Shown: positions 16,335 to 25,088, counted from the first letter of the stretch. The stretch is DNA of 57,082 nucleotides from Nocardioides sp. (GCF_030149505.1 NZ_JASBRN010000016.1:1-57082); one strand, 5' to 3'. A program made the numbers and translations. Notes: generated by a model from the letters alone, not told the origin.

Positions 16335-17942
16335 TCAGGCGCCGGCCGGACCGCCGAGTCCCGCGGCGAGCGCGGCCCGGTCGGCCAGCTCGGCCCCGGC
16401 GCCGTCGTAGAGCTGGAAGCCCACCGAGGCCCCGGCCCGGGTCGCGGATCGCAGGTCCTCGTCGTACTGCGCGACCACCGCGACGGTGCCGGTGAAGCCG
16501 CCGGCGACCAGCTGGCGCAGGGCGTCGAGGTTGTTGCCGTGGAAGGGCATGGCCAGCAGCACGATCGGCACGTCCACCAGCGGCTGGTGCAGCCACAGCT
16601 CGGGGTCGGTCGCATCTCCCTCGACGACCTCCAGGCCCCTGGCCCGCAGCCGCTCGCAACGCTCGCTGGAGCTCTCCACCCCGACGACGCGCAGGCCGTA
16701 CTCCTCGCGCAGCCGCCGGTACGCCGCGCTGCCGACCCGCCCCATGCCGAGGATGACCGCCTGCGCGTCCCCGACGTCGAGCGGGCGGTCCTCGGGGTGC
16801 AGCGCCTCTCGGGGCCGGTCGGGGAGCACCCGGCGCACCAGGTCCACCAGCCGCTCGGGGTGCCTGCCCGGCAGCGAGCCGAGCACGAAGCCCGCGGCCA
16901 CCGCGGTCGCCACCACGGTCAGCCATTCCTCCCCCAGCCACCCGGCGGGCGCCCCGGCGACCACGATCAGCCCGAACTCGGAGTAGTTGGCCAGCGCGAC
17001 CCCGGTCAGGACCGACGTCCTTCGGCGCAGCCGCGCCGCCCACAGCAGCACCGCGAAGCCCAGCGCCTTCAGCGGCAGCAGGGCCACCAGGAGCAGCGCC
17101 AGGACCAGCTCTCCGAGGCTGGGCAGTCCCTGCAGGCCGATGGAGACGAAGAACGCCACGAGCAGCAGGTCCTTCAGCGTGAAGAGGCTCTTGCTCAGCT
17201 CCGGTGCGCGGCGGTGGCCGGCGAGCAGCATGCCCAGCACCAGCGCGCCGAGGTCGCCCTTGAGCCCGACCGCGTCGAAGAGCGCGTATCCGGGGACCAG
17301 GGCGAGGACCACGCCCAGCAGCGGCAGCAGCTCGTCGTGGCCCACCGCGCCGAGCAGCCGCCGCAGCAGCCAGGCGCCGGGCAGGAGGAGCACCAGCGAG
17401 AGCGCCCAGGGGCTGGGACCCTCGGCGTCGGCCGCGGCCAGGAACACCACCGCGGCGAGGTCCTGGACGACCAGGACCCCGATCGCGGTGCGGCCGGCCA
17501 GGGAGCGGCTGGCGCTGCGCTCCTCCAGCAGCTTGACCACGAAGACCGTGCTGGAGAACGACAGCGCGAGGCCCACCAGCAGCAGCGCGCGCGCGTCGGA
17601 CCCGGTCAGCAGACCGGCCCCGAGCCCGAGGGCGTCCACGGCCGCTCCCAGGAGCACCAGCAGGCCCGCGACCACCACGGTCGAGCCGACCAGGTGCACC
17701 GTGGCCGTCACCCAGACCTCGCGGCGCACCAGGGTGCGCACGTCGAGCTTGAGCCCGACCCCGAAGAGCAGCACGGTCACACCGAGTTCGGCGGCGGTGT
17801 CGAGGGCGGGGACGGGGGCCACCCCGAGCACGTGCAGCACGAAGCCCGCAGCGAGGAAGCCGAGCAGCGGCGGCAGCCGCAGCGAGCCGGCCGCCAGACC
17901 CCCGACCAGGGCGCCGAGCAGGATGGCGGTCGCGTCGTCCAC
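16335..17942 (-). CDS. CPA2-family cation:proton antiporter with TrkA-N domain
   Basis: A 535-aa membrane protein. Residues about 1-375 form some 12-13 transmembrane helices of the Na+/H+ exchanger fold, with LGVTVLLFGVGLKLDV and LALSFSSTVFVVKLLEE segments typical of the KefB/CPA2 group. Residues about 405-535 form a Rossmann TrkA-N module (AVILGMGRVGSAAYRRL, then VGVESS and VVEGDATDPELW) that binds NAD(H)/NADP(H). It probably exports K+ (or Na+) in exchange for protons, gated by nucleotide. GTG start, with CACAAT 6 nt upstream as a possible -10. It is divergent from the response-regulator pair. Confidence 0.88.
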   Translation of the reverse strand: MDDATAILLGALVGGLAAGSLRLPPLLGFLAAGFVLHVLGVAPVPALDTAAELGVTVLLFGVGLKLDVRTLVRREVWVTATVHLVGSTVVVAGLLVLLGAAVDALGLGAGLLTGSDARALLLVGLALSFSSTVFVVKLLEERSASRSLAGRTAIGVLVVQDLAAVVFLAAADAEGPSPWALSLVLLLPGAWLLRRLLGAVGHDELLPLLGVVLALVPGYALFDAVGLKGDLGALVLGMLLAGHRRAPELSKSLFTLKDLLLVAFFVSIGLQGLPSLGELVLALLLVALLPLKALGFAVLLWAARLRRRTSVLTGVALANYSEFGLIVVAGAPAGWLGEEWLTVVATAVAAGFVLGSLPGRHPERLVDLVRRVLPDRPREALHPEDRPLDVGDAQAVILGMGRVGSAAYRRLREEYGLRVVGVESSSERCERLRARGLEVVEGDATDPELWLHQPLVDVPIVLLAMPFHGNNLDALRQLVAGGFTGTVAVVAQYDEDLRSATRAGASVGFQLYDGAGAELADRAALAAGLGGPAGA

Positions 17943-18088
17943 GCACGCATTGTGGCGCCCGGCCACCGTCGTACGGCGACCCGGCACCGCCGTGGCCGGC
18001 CGCGCGTCACCGTGCTTCACCGTGCGCCGCCGTGCGCCGCTGCCGCCGGGCCGCTCAGGTCGGGCCCGCGCCCGCCGATCGGCAGCAC

Positions 18089-18523
18089 GTGACCCGCATC
18101 CTGATCGCCGAGGACGACGCCGACCTCCGGCTCCTCCTGCGACTGGTGCTGCACCGCGCCGGCTACCGGGTGAGCGAGGCGCGCGACGGGGTCGAGGCGC
18201 TCGAGGCGATCTCGCGGGAGTCCTTCGACGTCGTCCTGCTCGACAACATGATGCCGCGGATGTCCGGCGTCGAGGTCCTGGAGTCGGTGGCCCTGCTGCG
18301 GCGCACCGAGCGCCCCCTCATGGTCGTGATCTCCGCACTGGCCACGCGCGCGGACATCCGCTCCTACTACGTGCGGGGTGCCGACGACTTCCTGGCCAAG
18401 CCGTTCGCCACCGAGGAGCTCGTCGACCGGGTCCGGATGCTGCTGGACGAGCGCACGATGACCCGCCACGACGCCCGAAGCCCCCGGGAGGGCGCCCGTG
18501 GTGGGACCGCCACCGCCGGCTGA
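18089..18523 (+). CDS. single-domain response regulator (first of tandem pair)
   Basis: A 144-aa receiver-only protein. The acidic pocket is AEDD (residues 7-10), the phosphoacceptor lies in VVLLDNMMPRMSG (Asp near residue 54), the Thr/Ser switch is ISA and the conserved Lys is in FLAKPF. The receiver is followed only by a short basic tail (TRHDARSPREGARGG). There is no output domain, so it probably signals by protein contact or acts in a phosphorelay. The GTG start is selected because the receiver begins directly there; the upstream extension has no domain. A closely related paralogue lies 97 bp downstream. No histidine kinase is adjacent. Confidence 0.88.
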   Translation: MTRILIAEDDADLRLLLRLVLHRAGYRVSEARDGVEALEAISRESFDVVLLDNMMPRMSGVEVLESVALLRRTERPLMVVISALATRADIRSYYVRGADDFLAKPFATEELVDRVRMLLDERTMTRHDARSPREGARGGTATAG

Positions 18524-18620
18524 CCAGAGGCGAAGGGCCCGCGAGCGCGACTCGGCTCGAAACGGTGGTCGGATCGGCGGTTTGGCTCAGGAACCACCCC
18601 CCGGGGTCGATGATGGGTGC

Positions 18621-19034
18621 ATGGCACGCATCCTGATCGCCGAGGACGACGAGGACCTCCGTCTCCTCCTGCGCCTGGTGGTCCAGCGCGCCGGGCACGA
18701 GGTCGAGGGCGTCGGTGACGGCGTCGCCGCCCTGCGCGCCATCACCCGCGGCGGCTACGACCTGGTCGTGCTCGACAACATGATGCCGGGGATGACCGGT
18801 CTCGAGGTCCTGCGGGCGTGCAAGGACATCACCGGCACCGCCCGCCCGGTCATGCTCATGCTCTCGGCCCTGGCCACCCGCCAGGACATCCGCAACGGCT
18901 ACGTCGCCGGCGCCGACGACTTCCTGGCCAAGCCCTTCTCCCGCGAGGAGCTGGTCGAACGCATCCACCTGCTGCTCGACGAGCGGGCGATGCAGTTCGC
19001 GATGACCCCGCCCGGCGCGGCCGGCAGCTTCTGA
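18621..19034 (+). CDS. single-domain response regulator (second of tandem pair)
   Basis: A 137-aa receiver-only protein, strongly similar to the preceding one: both start RILIAEDD, share LRLLLRLV, VVLLDNMMP/VVLDNMMP, ALATR, DDFLAKPF and LLLDERAM. The phosphoacceptor Asp sits near residue 54 in LVVLDNMMPGMTG and the switch Ser in LSALATR. It ends soon after the receiver (MTPPGAAGSF). The arrangement points to tandem duplication. The ATG is preceded at 6 nt by GATGAT, and an independent promoter is possible. The partner kinase and output are unknown. Confidence 0.88.
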   Translation: MARILIAEDDEDLRLLLRLVVQRAGHEVEGVGDGVAALRAITRGGYDLVVLDNMMPGMTGLEVLRACKDITGTARPVMLMLSALATRQDIRNGYVAGADDFLAKPFSREELVERIHLLLDERAMQFAMTPPGAAGSF

Positions 19035-19190
19035 CCCCGAGGGCACCGTCGCGCGCCCCGGGACCTCGCCGCGTCCCCGCCCCGCGTCGTGGCACCGCGG
19101 CCCCGCAGCGCGTCGTGGTGCTGCACGCCGCACCGCGCCCGCTGGACGGGGTCGTGCCCGCGCGCAGGCGACAGGAGCCCCGAAGATCCC

Positions 19191-19210
19191 TAGGATGAGA
19201 ACACGTTCTA
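19191..19210 (+). promoter_or_regulatory. -10 element overlapped by KstR/TetR-like operator
   Basis: TAGGAT (19191-19196) is a good actinobacterial -10. Immediately following, GAGAACACGTTCTA (19197-19210) has AGAAC-AC-GTTCT arms and fits the mycobacterial KstR consensus TNNAACNNGTTNNA at all fixed positions but the first. A repressor bound here would sit on +1 of the lipid operon, 22 bp before its first ATG. Confidence 0.6.
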
Positions 19211-19232
19211 GTTTTCGCCGTACGGAGCCCCC

Positions 19233-20117
19233 ATGTACGACTTCGCCCACGACGCCGACCCGCAGGCCGCGGGCTACGGCGCCCCTCCCCTCCTGCTGAC
19301 CGCCGCCGAGGCGCTGCGCTTCCCGGTCGAGCTGACGACCTCCCTGGTCACCGACCTGGTCTGGCCGCCGCGGCGGATGGTCACCGACGCCGAGCAGCCA
19401 CGCCCGGTCCTGGTCCTGCCCGGCTTCATGGCCGACGACCCGCTGACCGCACGGCTGCGCTCGCACCTGCGCCGCCAGGGGTACGCCGCCCACGGCTGGG
19501 GCCTGGGTCGCAACGTCGGGCTGACCGACCGGATCGTGGCCGGCCTGCTGGACCGCTTCGACGAGGTCGCCGCCACGGCGCCCGGCCACCCGGTCTCCCT
19601 GGTCGGCTGGAGCTTCGGCGGGCTGCTGGCGCGCCACGTCGCGCACCAGCGCCCCGGCCAGGTGCGCCAGGTCGTGAAGATGGGCTCCCCCTGGCGCTCG
19701 GACGGCGAGCGCACCCGCGCCACCGCGATGTTCGAGCGGGCCGCGGTCAAGCACGGCCTGGCCGAGGACGCGCGGACGATCGTCGAGGCCCTCCGCGAGC
19801 CGCTGGACGTCCCCGTCACCGCCCTCTGGTCGCGGACCGACGGCATCGCCCACTGGCGCGGCTGCCGGGTCGAGGAGGACCCGCTCGGCCTCGCACCCAG
19901 CGAGAACGTCGAGGTCGTCAGCTCCCACGTCGGCCTGGTCTCGAACCCGCTGGCCCTCGCCGCGCTCGTCGACCGGCTCGCCCAGGACCCCGAGGACTGG
20001 CGACCCTTCTCCTGGCGCGAGGCACTGGCCCGGCGCGCCCGGCTCCCCCAGCCGCTCGCCCAGCGCGGTGACCAGCGCGGTGACCAGCGCGGCGACCGGC
20101 CCGGCGCGGCCGCGTGA
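19233..20117 (+). CDS. alpha/beta hydrolase (lipase/esterase-like)
   Basis: A 294-aa protein with the alpha/beta-hydrolase fold: the oxyanion strand PVLVLPGFMADDP near residue 55 and nucleophile elbow GWSFGG (Ser near residue 127) within a triacylglycerol-lipase-like context. The Asp is probably in LWSRTDGIAHWRG and the His in VSSHVGLVSNP, placed as in class-I lipases. There is no signal peptide. The C-terminus carries a triple in-frame repeat QRGD-QRGD-QRGD. It is the first gene of a five-gene lipid operon; its stop overlaps the next start by 4 bp. A role in acylglycerol or fatty-ester hydrolysis is inferred from context. Confidence 0.82.
   Translation: MYDFAHDADPQAAGYGAPPLLLTAAEALRFPVELTTSLVTDLVWPPRRMVTDAEQPRPVLVLPGFMADDPLTARLRSHLRRQGYAAHGWGLGRNVGLTDRIVAGLLDRFDEVAATAPGHPVSLVGWSFGGLLARHVAHQRPGQVRQVVKMGSPWRSDGERTRATAMFERAAVKHGLAEDARTIVEALREPLDVPVTALWSRTDGIAHWRGCRVEEDPLGLAPSENVEVVSSHVGLVSNPLALAALVDRLAQDPEDWRPFSWREALARRARLPQPLAQRGDQRGDQRGDRPGAAA
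20061..20096 (+). repeat. three in-frame 12-bp repeats in the hydrolase C-terminus
   Basis: CAGCGCGGTGAC twice and CAGCGCGGCGAC once, encoding QRGD or its equivalent three times near the C-terminus of the hydrolase. Confidence 0.85.
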
Positions 20118-20920
20118 GCGCGCCCCGGCCCGGTCCGCGCGCCGTCGAGCTGCGCGACCCGGCGTACGTCGCCCGGCTGCTGCCGCTGCTGAAGCTGGCG
20201 ATGCGCACGTGGTTCCGCTCGAGCGTGACCGGCATGGAGCACGTGCCCGAGGGCGGTGCGCTCATGGTGTCCAACCACTCCGGCGGCCTCCTCGCGATGG
20301 ACGTGCCGATCCTCGCGACCGCCTTCGCCGACGAGTTCGGGGTCGAGCGGCCGCTGCACGTGCTGGCCCACGACCTGCTCTTCACCGGTGCCGCGGGGCC
20401 GTTCTTCACCCGCTGCGGCTTCCTGCCGGCCGACCGCGAGCACGCGCACGAGGTGCTGAGCGCGGGGTCGGTGACGATGGTCTTCCCCGGCGGCGACTAC
20501 GACGTCTTCCGCCCCACCCGGGCCGCCAACGTCGTCGACTTCGACGGCCGCACCGGCTACGTCCGCACCGCCCTGCGCGCGGGCGTGCCGATCGTGCCGG
20601 TCGTGAGCATCGGCGGTCAGGAGGCGCAGCTCTTCCTCACCCGCGGCGAGGCGATCGGGAAGGTCCTGCACCTGGAGAAGCTGCTGCGCAGCCGCTTCTT
20701 CCCGGTCTCGGTCGGCTTCCCCTTCGGTGTCGTCGGCGCCTTCCCGCCCAACCTCCCGCTGCCCACCAAGATCACCACCCGCGTGCTCGAGCCGATCGAC
20801 CCGGTGTCCGAGCTCGGACCCGACCCCGACCCCGCGTCGGTCGACGCGCTGGTGCGCGCCCGGATGCAGCACGCCCTCGACGAGCTCGCCCGCGCCCGAC
20901 GCTTCCCGGTGCTCGGCTGA
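20114..20920 (+). CDS. lysophospholipid acyltransferase family protein (PlsC-like)
   Basis: A 268-aa acyltransferase. The PlsC motifs are block I SNHSGGLLAMD (NH-x4-D variant, near residue 52), block III-like VFPGGDYDVFRP and block IV IVPVVSIGGQE. It would transfer an acyl group from acyl-CoA to a glycerolipid. The group resembles the acyltransferase encoded beside fadD12 in mycobacteria (Rv1428c region, recalled). GTG start overlapping the previous stop (GTGA), and its TGA overlaps the next ATG. Position between a lipase and an acyl-CoA synthetase fits triacylglycerol or wax-ester remodelling. Confidence 0.87.
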   Translation: MSAPRPGPRAVELRDPAYVARLLPLLKLAMRTWFRSSVTGMEHVPEGGALMVSNHSGGLLAMDVPILATAFADEFGVERPLHVLAHDLLFTGAAGPFFTRCGFLPADREHAHEVLSAGSVTMVFPGGDYDVFRPTRAANVVDFDGRTGYVRTALRAGVPIVPVVSIGGQEAQLFLTRGEAIGKVLHLEKLLRSRFFPVSVGFPFGVVGAFPPNLPLPTKITTRVLEPIDPVSELGPDPDPASVDALVRARMQHALDELARARRFPVLG

Positions 20921-22569
20921 TGCGCGGAATGCTCGGGCGACTGGCCCGCACGCTGTGGATGGTCCGGGTCCTCGTGCGGGCCGGGATGGTCCCGCTGGTG
21001 CGCCCCGACCGCTACGTTCGGATGGTCGCCGTGGTGCTGCGCGGCGTCACCGCCACGACCGGCATCGCCCTGGCCGCGGCGCGCGCCCCGCGTCGTACGG
21101 CGCTGGTCGACGAGCGCGGGTCGCTGACGTGGGCCGAGCTGGACGCCGGCTGCGACGCCTTCGCCGTCGGGCTGCTGGCGCTGACCGGCGGCGAGCCGCG
21201 CACCGTCGCGGTGCTCGCCCGCAACCACCGCGGCTTCGTGCACGGGTTGGCCGGCGCGACCCGGGCCGGCTCGGACGTGCTGCTGCTCAACACCGCCTTC
21301 TCCGGCCCCCAGCTGCGCGACGTGCTCGTGCGCGAGCAGGCCGCGATGGTGGTCTACGACCAGGAGTTCCAGGGCGTCGTGGACCAGGCCTGCGCGGGCC
21401 TGGACGTCGCCGAGGTCGTGGCCTGGGTGGAGGACCCCGCGACCCTCGGCGAGCGGACCGTGCTCGACGACCTGGTCGCCCACCACGCCGGCGCCCGGCC
21501 GGGCCGCCCCGCGCGGCGCGGCTCGGTGATCCTGCTGACCAGCGGCACCACCGGCACCCCCAAGGGCGCCAAGCGCTCCGCCGACGGCGGCGCCCCGGCG
21601 CTGGCCGCGATGTTCGAGCGGATCCCGTGGCGCGCGGAGGAGCCGGTCGTCGTGGCCGCTCCGATGTTCCACGCCTGGGGCTTCGGGCAACTGGCCATCG
21701 CCGCTGCCACGACCTGCACCATCATCACCCGCCGCCGCTTCGACCCCGAGGCGACGCTGCGGATGGTCGAGGAGCACGGCGCGACCGGGCTGGCGGTCGT
21801 GCCGGTGATGCTCGAGCGGATCATCGACCTCCCCGACGAGGTGCTGGACCGCTACCCCTGCCGCACCCTGCGCTTCGCGACCGCCAGCGGGTCGCGGATG
21901 CGTCCCGAGGCGGTCACCGCCTTCATGGACCGCTTCGGCGAGGTCGTCTGCAACAGCTACAACGCCACCGAGGCCGGGCTCATCTCGACCGCCACACCGG
22001 CCGACCTGCGGGTCGCCCCCGACACGGCGGGCCGCCCGGTCCGGGGCACCGACGTGGTGCTTTTCGACGACGCCGGCCGGCCCGTGCCCACCGGTGAGGT
22101 CGGACGCATCTGCGTGCGGTCGGGCTCGCAGTTCTCCGGCTACACCTCGGGCACGACCAAGGAGTTCCACCAGGACCACATGGTCTCCGGCGACGTCGGC
22201 CGCTTCGACGCCGACGGACGGCTGTTCGTGGTGGGCCGCGACGACGACATGATCGTCAGCGGCGGGGAGAACGTGTACCCGCTCGAGGTGGAGAAGCTCC
22301 TCGACGCCCACCCCCAGGTGCACGAGACGGCGGTCGTCGGGGTCGACGACGAGGCGTTCGGGCAGCGGCTGGCGGCGTACGTCGTGCTGCGGCCGGGCGC
22401 CGAACTCGACGCCGACGGCGTGCGGGCCCACGTGAAGGCCAACCTGGCCGGGTACAAGGTGCCCCGCGACGTGGTCCTGCTCGACGAGCTGCCGCGCAAC
22501 GCCACCGGGAAGGTGATGAAACGCCTGCTTCCCACCCCCGGTGGGGCCGCAGATCTGCCAGGCTCCTGA
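20920..22569 (+). CDS. fatty-acid acyl-CoA synthetase (AMP-binding, FadD12-like)
   Basis: A 549-aa ANL-superfamily enzyme that activates fatty acids to acyl-CoA via acyl-AMP. The P-loop reads ILLTSGTTGTPKGAKRS (near residue 205), the A5 motif NSYNATEAG, the A7/A8 region SGDVGRFDADGRLFVVGRDDDMIVSGGENVYP and the C-terminal catalytic Lys in NATGKVMKR. The hydrophobic N-terminus (LARTLWMVRVLVRAGMVPLV) suggests membrane association. Its start overlaps the acyltransferase stop by 1 nt, and the following WS/DGAT start is 1 nt after its stop, so the genes are cotranscribed. Related to mycobacterial FadD12 by pattern; chain-length specificity is not known. Confidence 0.92.
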   Translation: MRGMLGRLARTLWMVRVLVRAGMVPLVRPDRYVRMVAVVLRGVTATTGIALAAARAPRRTALVDERGSLTWAELDAGCDAFAVGLLALTGGEPRTVAVLARNHRGFVHGLAGATRAGSDVLLLNTAFSGPQLRDVLVREQAAMVVYDQEFQGVVDQACAGLDVAEVVAWVEDPATLGERTVLDDLVAHHAGARPGRPARRGSVILLTSGTTGTPKGAKRSADGGAPALAAMFERIPWRAEEPVVVAAPMFHAWGFGQLAIAAATTCTIITRRRFDPEATLRMVEEHGATGLAVVPVMLERIIDLPDEVLDRYPCRTLRFATASGSRMRPEAVTAFMDRFGEVVCNSYNATEAGLISTATPADLRVAPDTAGRPVRGTDVVLFDDAGRPVPTGEVGRICVRSGSQFSGYTSGTTKEFHQDHMVSGDVGRFDADGRLFVVGRDDDMIVSGGENVYPLEVEKLLDAHPQVHETAVVGVDDEAFGQRLAAYVVLRPGAELDADGVRAHVKANLAGYKVPRDVVLLDELPRNATGKVMKRLLPTPGGAADLPGS

Positions 22570-22570
22570 C

Positions 22571-23992
22571 GTGGAGCGGATGGACGGCATCGACGCGGGG
22601 TTCCTCTACATGGAGACCCCCTCGACGCACATGCACACGCTCAAGATCGCGGTCCTCGACCCGCCGGCCGGCCGGATCGACCTCGACGACCTGGGCCGGT
22701 GGCTGGTGCTGCGGCTGGACGCGATGCCCGCGCTGCGGCGCCGGGTCCAGACCGTGCCGTGGGCGCTGCACCACCCCGTGTGGGTCTCCGACCGGCCGGT
22801 CGACCCGCGCCAGCACTGCTTCTACCACCGCCTCCGCGACCCCGGGACCATGCACGAGCTGCACGAGGTCGTCGGCCGGATCGCCAGCACGCCGCTGCTG
22901 CGTGACGTGCCGCTGTGGGAGCTGCACCTGGTCGAGGGCCTGGAGGGCGACAAGGTCGCGGTCGTGGTGAAGATCCACCACGCCCTGGCCGACGGGGTCG
23001 CGGCCAACGCGATGCTCGGCAACGTCGCCGACCAGAACCCGCTCGGGTCCCCGAAGCCCTCCCCCCAGGTCGTCGACGACCACACCCCACGGCCCCGCGA
23101 GCTCGCCGTCCTGGGGCTGCGCGACGGGGTGCTCAAGGCCTTCGCGCTGCCCGGCCTGCTGCTGCGCACCCTGGGCAACCTGGTGCGGCTCGCACGGCGC
23201 GAGCGACCCGCCGACACCGACGTGCCGCGGCCGATCCTCGACACGCCGCGCACCCCCTTCAACACAGCCCTCACCTCACGGCGCTCCTTCTCCACCACCT
23301 CCCTGCCACTGGCCGAGCTCAAGCAGGTCAGGACCGCCCACGGGGTCACCCTCAACGACGTCGTTCTGGCCCTGGTCGGCGGCGCGCTGCGGCGCTACCT
23401 GCTGCAGCGCGACCAGCTGCCCGCCCGCAGCCTGACCTGCGCCGTCCCGGTCTCCACCGAGGAGGCCGGCGGCGTCCCGCGGCTGCGCGGCAACCTGGTC
23501 TCCAACCTCTTCACCGTGCTCGGCACCGACCAGGCCGACCCGGCCGCGCGGCTGCAGCGGATCCACCGCACCACCGCGGAGGCCAAGCGGGTCCAGCAGA
23601 CCCTGGGGGCGGAGATGCTGCGCGGCTGGCTGGAGTTCTCGCCGCCGGGGCCGGCCACCCTGGTCATGCGCGCCTACTCCCGCTTGCGAGCCGCCCGCTG
23701 GCACCCCTCGCCGGTCAACGTGGTCGTCTCCAACGTCCCCGGGCCCCGCGAACCCGTGACCATCGACGGCGTGCCGATGACCGACGTCTTCAGCGTCGGT
23801 CCGATCCTCGAGGGCGTCGGCCTCAACGTGACCGTGTGGTCCTACGTCGACCGGATGAACGTCACCCTGCTCAGCTGCCCCGACCTGCTGCCCGACCTCG
23901 ACGCGCTCACCGCCGAGCTGCGGCCCGCGCTCGACGAGCTGCTGGCCAGCCGGCCGCGGGTGCCCCGACCCGAGCGTCAGCCCCAGCCGTGA
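22571..23992 (+). CDS. wax ester synthase / diacylglycerol acyltransferase (WS/DGAT)
   Basis: A 473-aa enzyme that acylates diacylglycerol or fatty alcohols with acyl-CoA to store triacylglycerol or wax esters. The catalytic HHxxxDG motif is intact (IHHALADGVA, near residues 136-142). The N-terminal MDGIDAGFLYMETPSTHMHT and the C-terminal PVNVVVSNVPGPREPV (PLW/ND-type motif) are the other family landmarks. The GTG at 22571, 1 nt after the synthetase stop, is chosen; ATG 22580 is an alternative. It is the fourth gene of the lipid operon, where the upstream acyltransferase and synthetase provide the substrates. Confidence 0.93.
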   Translation: MERMDGIDAGFLYMETPSTHMHTLKIAVLDPPAGRIDLDDLGRWLVLRLDAMPALRRRVQTVPWALHHPVWVSDRPVDPRQHCFYHRLRDPGTMHELHEVVGRIASTPLLRDVPLWELHLVEGLEGDKVAVVVKIHHALADGVAANAMLGNVADQNPLGSPKPSPQVVDDHTPRPRELAVLGLRDGVLKAFALPGLLLRTLGNLVRLARRERPADTDVPRPILDTPRTPFNTALTSRRSFSTTSLPLAELKQVRTAHGVTLNDVVLALVGGALRRYLLQRDQLPARSLTCAVPVSTEEAGGVPRLRGNLVSNLFTVLGTDQADPAARLQRIHRTTAEAKRVQQTLGAEMLRGWLEFSPPGPATLVMRAYSRLRAARWHPSPVNVVVSNVPGPREPVTIDGVPMTDVFSVGPILEGVGLNVTVWSYVDRMNVTLLSCPDLLPDLDALTAELRPALDELLASRPRVPRPERQPQP

Positions 23993-24044
23993 CCGCCTCC
24001 CCCTTCTCGGCCCCGTCCGCACCGCCACGACCGCAGGAGAACCG

Positions 24045-25088
24045 ATGACCCACCCCCTGTTCCACCGCCCGTTCACCCGGGCCGTGAAGGTCGGCAGCGA
24101 CGCGACCTGGGCCGTCACCCGGCTGGCCGTGCGGTCCTCGCTGGCGGTCCCACGACTGGCAGCGGGCGCGCTGGGCCGCCGCCTCGTGCCCGAGCCGCCC
24201 TGCGGCACGGTGCCGCCGGGGCGCACGATGCGGCTGCCGGGGCGGGGCAGCACGTTCGTGGTCGACGTGCCCGGCCCGACGCCGGACGCCCCGGTGGTGG
24301 TGCTGCTGCACGGGCTCGCGTGCACGGCGTACCTCAACTGGTTCCCGGTGCTGGGCTCGCTGTCGGACCGCTTCCGCGTCGTCACCTTCGACCAGCGCTG
24401 GCACGGGCGCGGGATCGTCTCGGAGGAGTTCCGGATCGAGGACTGCGCCGACGACGTCGTGGCCGTCCTCGACGCCCTGGGGATCTGCCACGCGGTGCTG
24501 GCCGGCTACTCCCTCGGTGGGTTCGTGGCCCAGGAGACCTGGCACCGCCACCCCGACCGGGTCGCCGGGCTGGTGCTCGCCTCCACGGCCCGCAACGGCA
24601 AGGGGAAGCTGCAGGAGCGGCTCTTCTTCGACGCGCTCGCGGCCACGATGAACCCCATCACCCGACTCGCCGCCGCGAAGGTCGAGCAGCTGGCCCAGAG
24701 CCTGCCGCTGACCCCCGACGTCGAGCTCACCGACCTCACCTCATGGAGCCTGCGCCAGGTGCGCAGCACCAGCGGCTGGGCCTACCCGGCAGTCGTCAAC
24801 GCCGTCGGGCACTACGACTCCTCGCCGTGGATCGGGGACGTCGACGTGCCCACCGCGGTCGTGGTCACCGAGAAGGACCACGCCATCCCCACCCGCCGTC
24901 AGCACAAGCTGGCGGCCGCGATCCCGGGCGCGAAGGTCTTCTCCGCGCCGGGCGGTCACGCCTCCGTCGTCCTCGACGCGGGGCGGTGGCAACCGGTCTT
25001 CGAGGCCGCCCTCGAGGACGTCTGGACCCGTGCCGGAGCCGACGTGGCGAGTGCCACTCACCCCCTGCGCGACGTGTCCGCCGGGTGA
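24045..25088 (+). CDS. alpha/beta hydrolase (esterase-like), end of lipid operon
   Basis: A 347-aa alpha/beta hydrolase with the oxyanion HG motif VVLLHGLACTAYLNW (near residue 88), nucleophile elbow AGYSLGG (Ser near residue 153), Asp in VVVTEKDHAIPTRR and His in APGGHASVVLD. An N-terminal about 60-residue extension (SDATWAVTRLAVRSSLAVPRLAAGALGRRL) is amphipathic and could attach it to membrane or lipid droplets. The ribosome binding site AGGAG lies 6 nt before the ATG, 52 bp after the WS/DGAT stop. A lipid-ester substrate is probable from the operon; nothing in the sequence fixes it. Confidence 0.82.
   Translation: MTHPLFHRPFTRAVKVGSDATWAVTRLAVRSSLAVPRLAAGALGRRLVPEPPCGTVPPGRTMRLPGRGSTFVVDVPGPTPDAPVVVLLHGLACTAYLNWFPVLGSLSDRFRVVTFDQRWHGRGIVSEEFRIEDCADDVVAVLDALGICHAVLAGYSLGGFVAQETWHRHPDRVAGLVLASTARNGKGKLQERLFFDALAATMNPITRLAAAKVEQLAQSLPLTPDVELTDLTSWSLRQVRSTSGWAYPAVVNAVGHYDSSPWIGDVDVPTAVVVTEKDHAIPTRRQHKLAAAIPGAKVFSAPGGHASVVLDAGRWQPVFEAALEDVWTRAGADVASATHPLRDVSAG

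Noticed and set aside
18530..18600. Another copy of the 22-bp repeat between the response regulators
   Set aside because: GCGACTCGGCTCGAAAC is only loosely similar and has no second unit.
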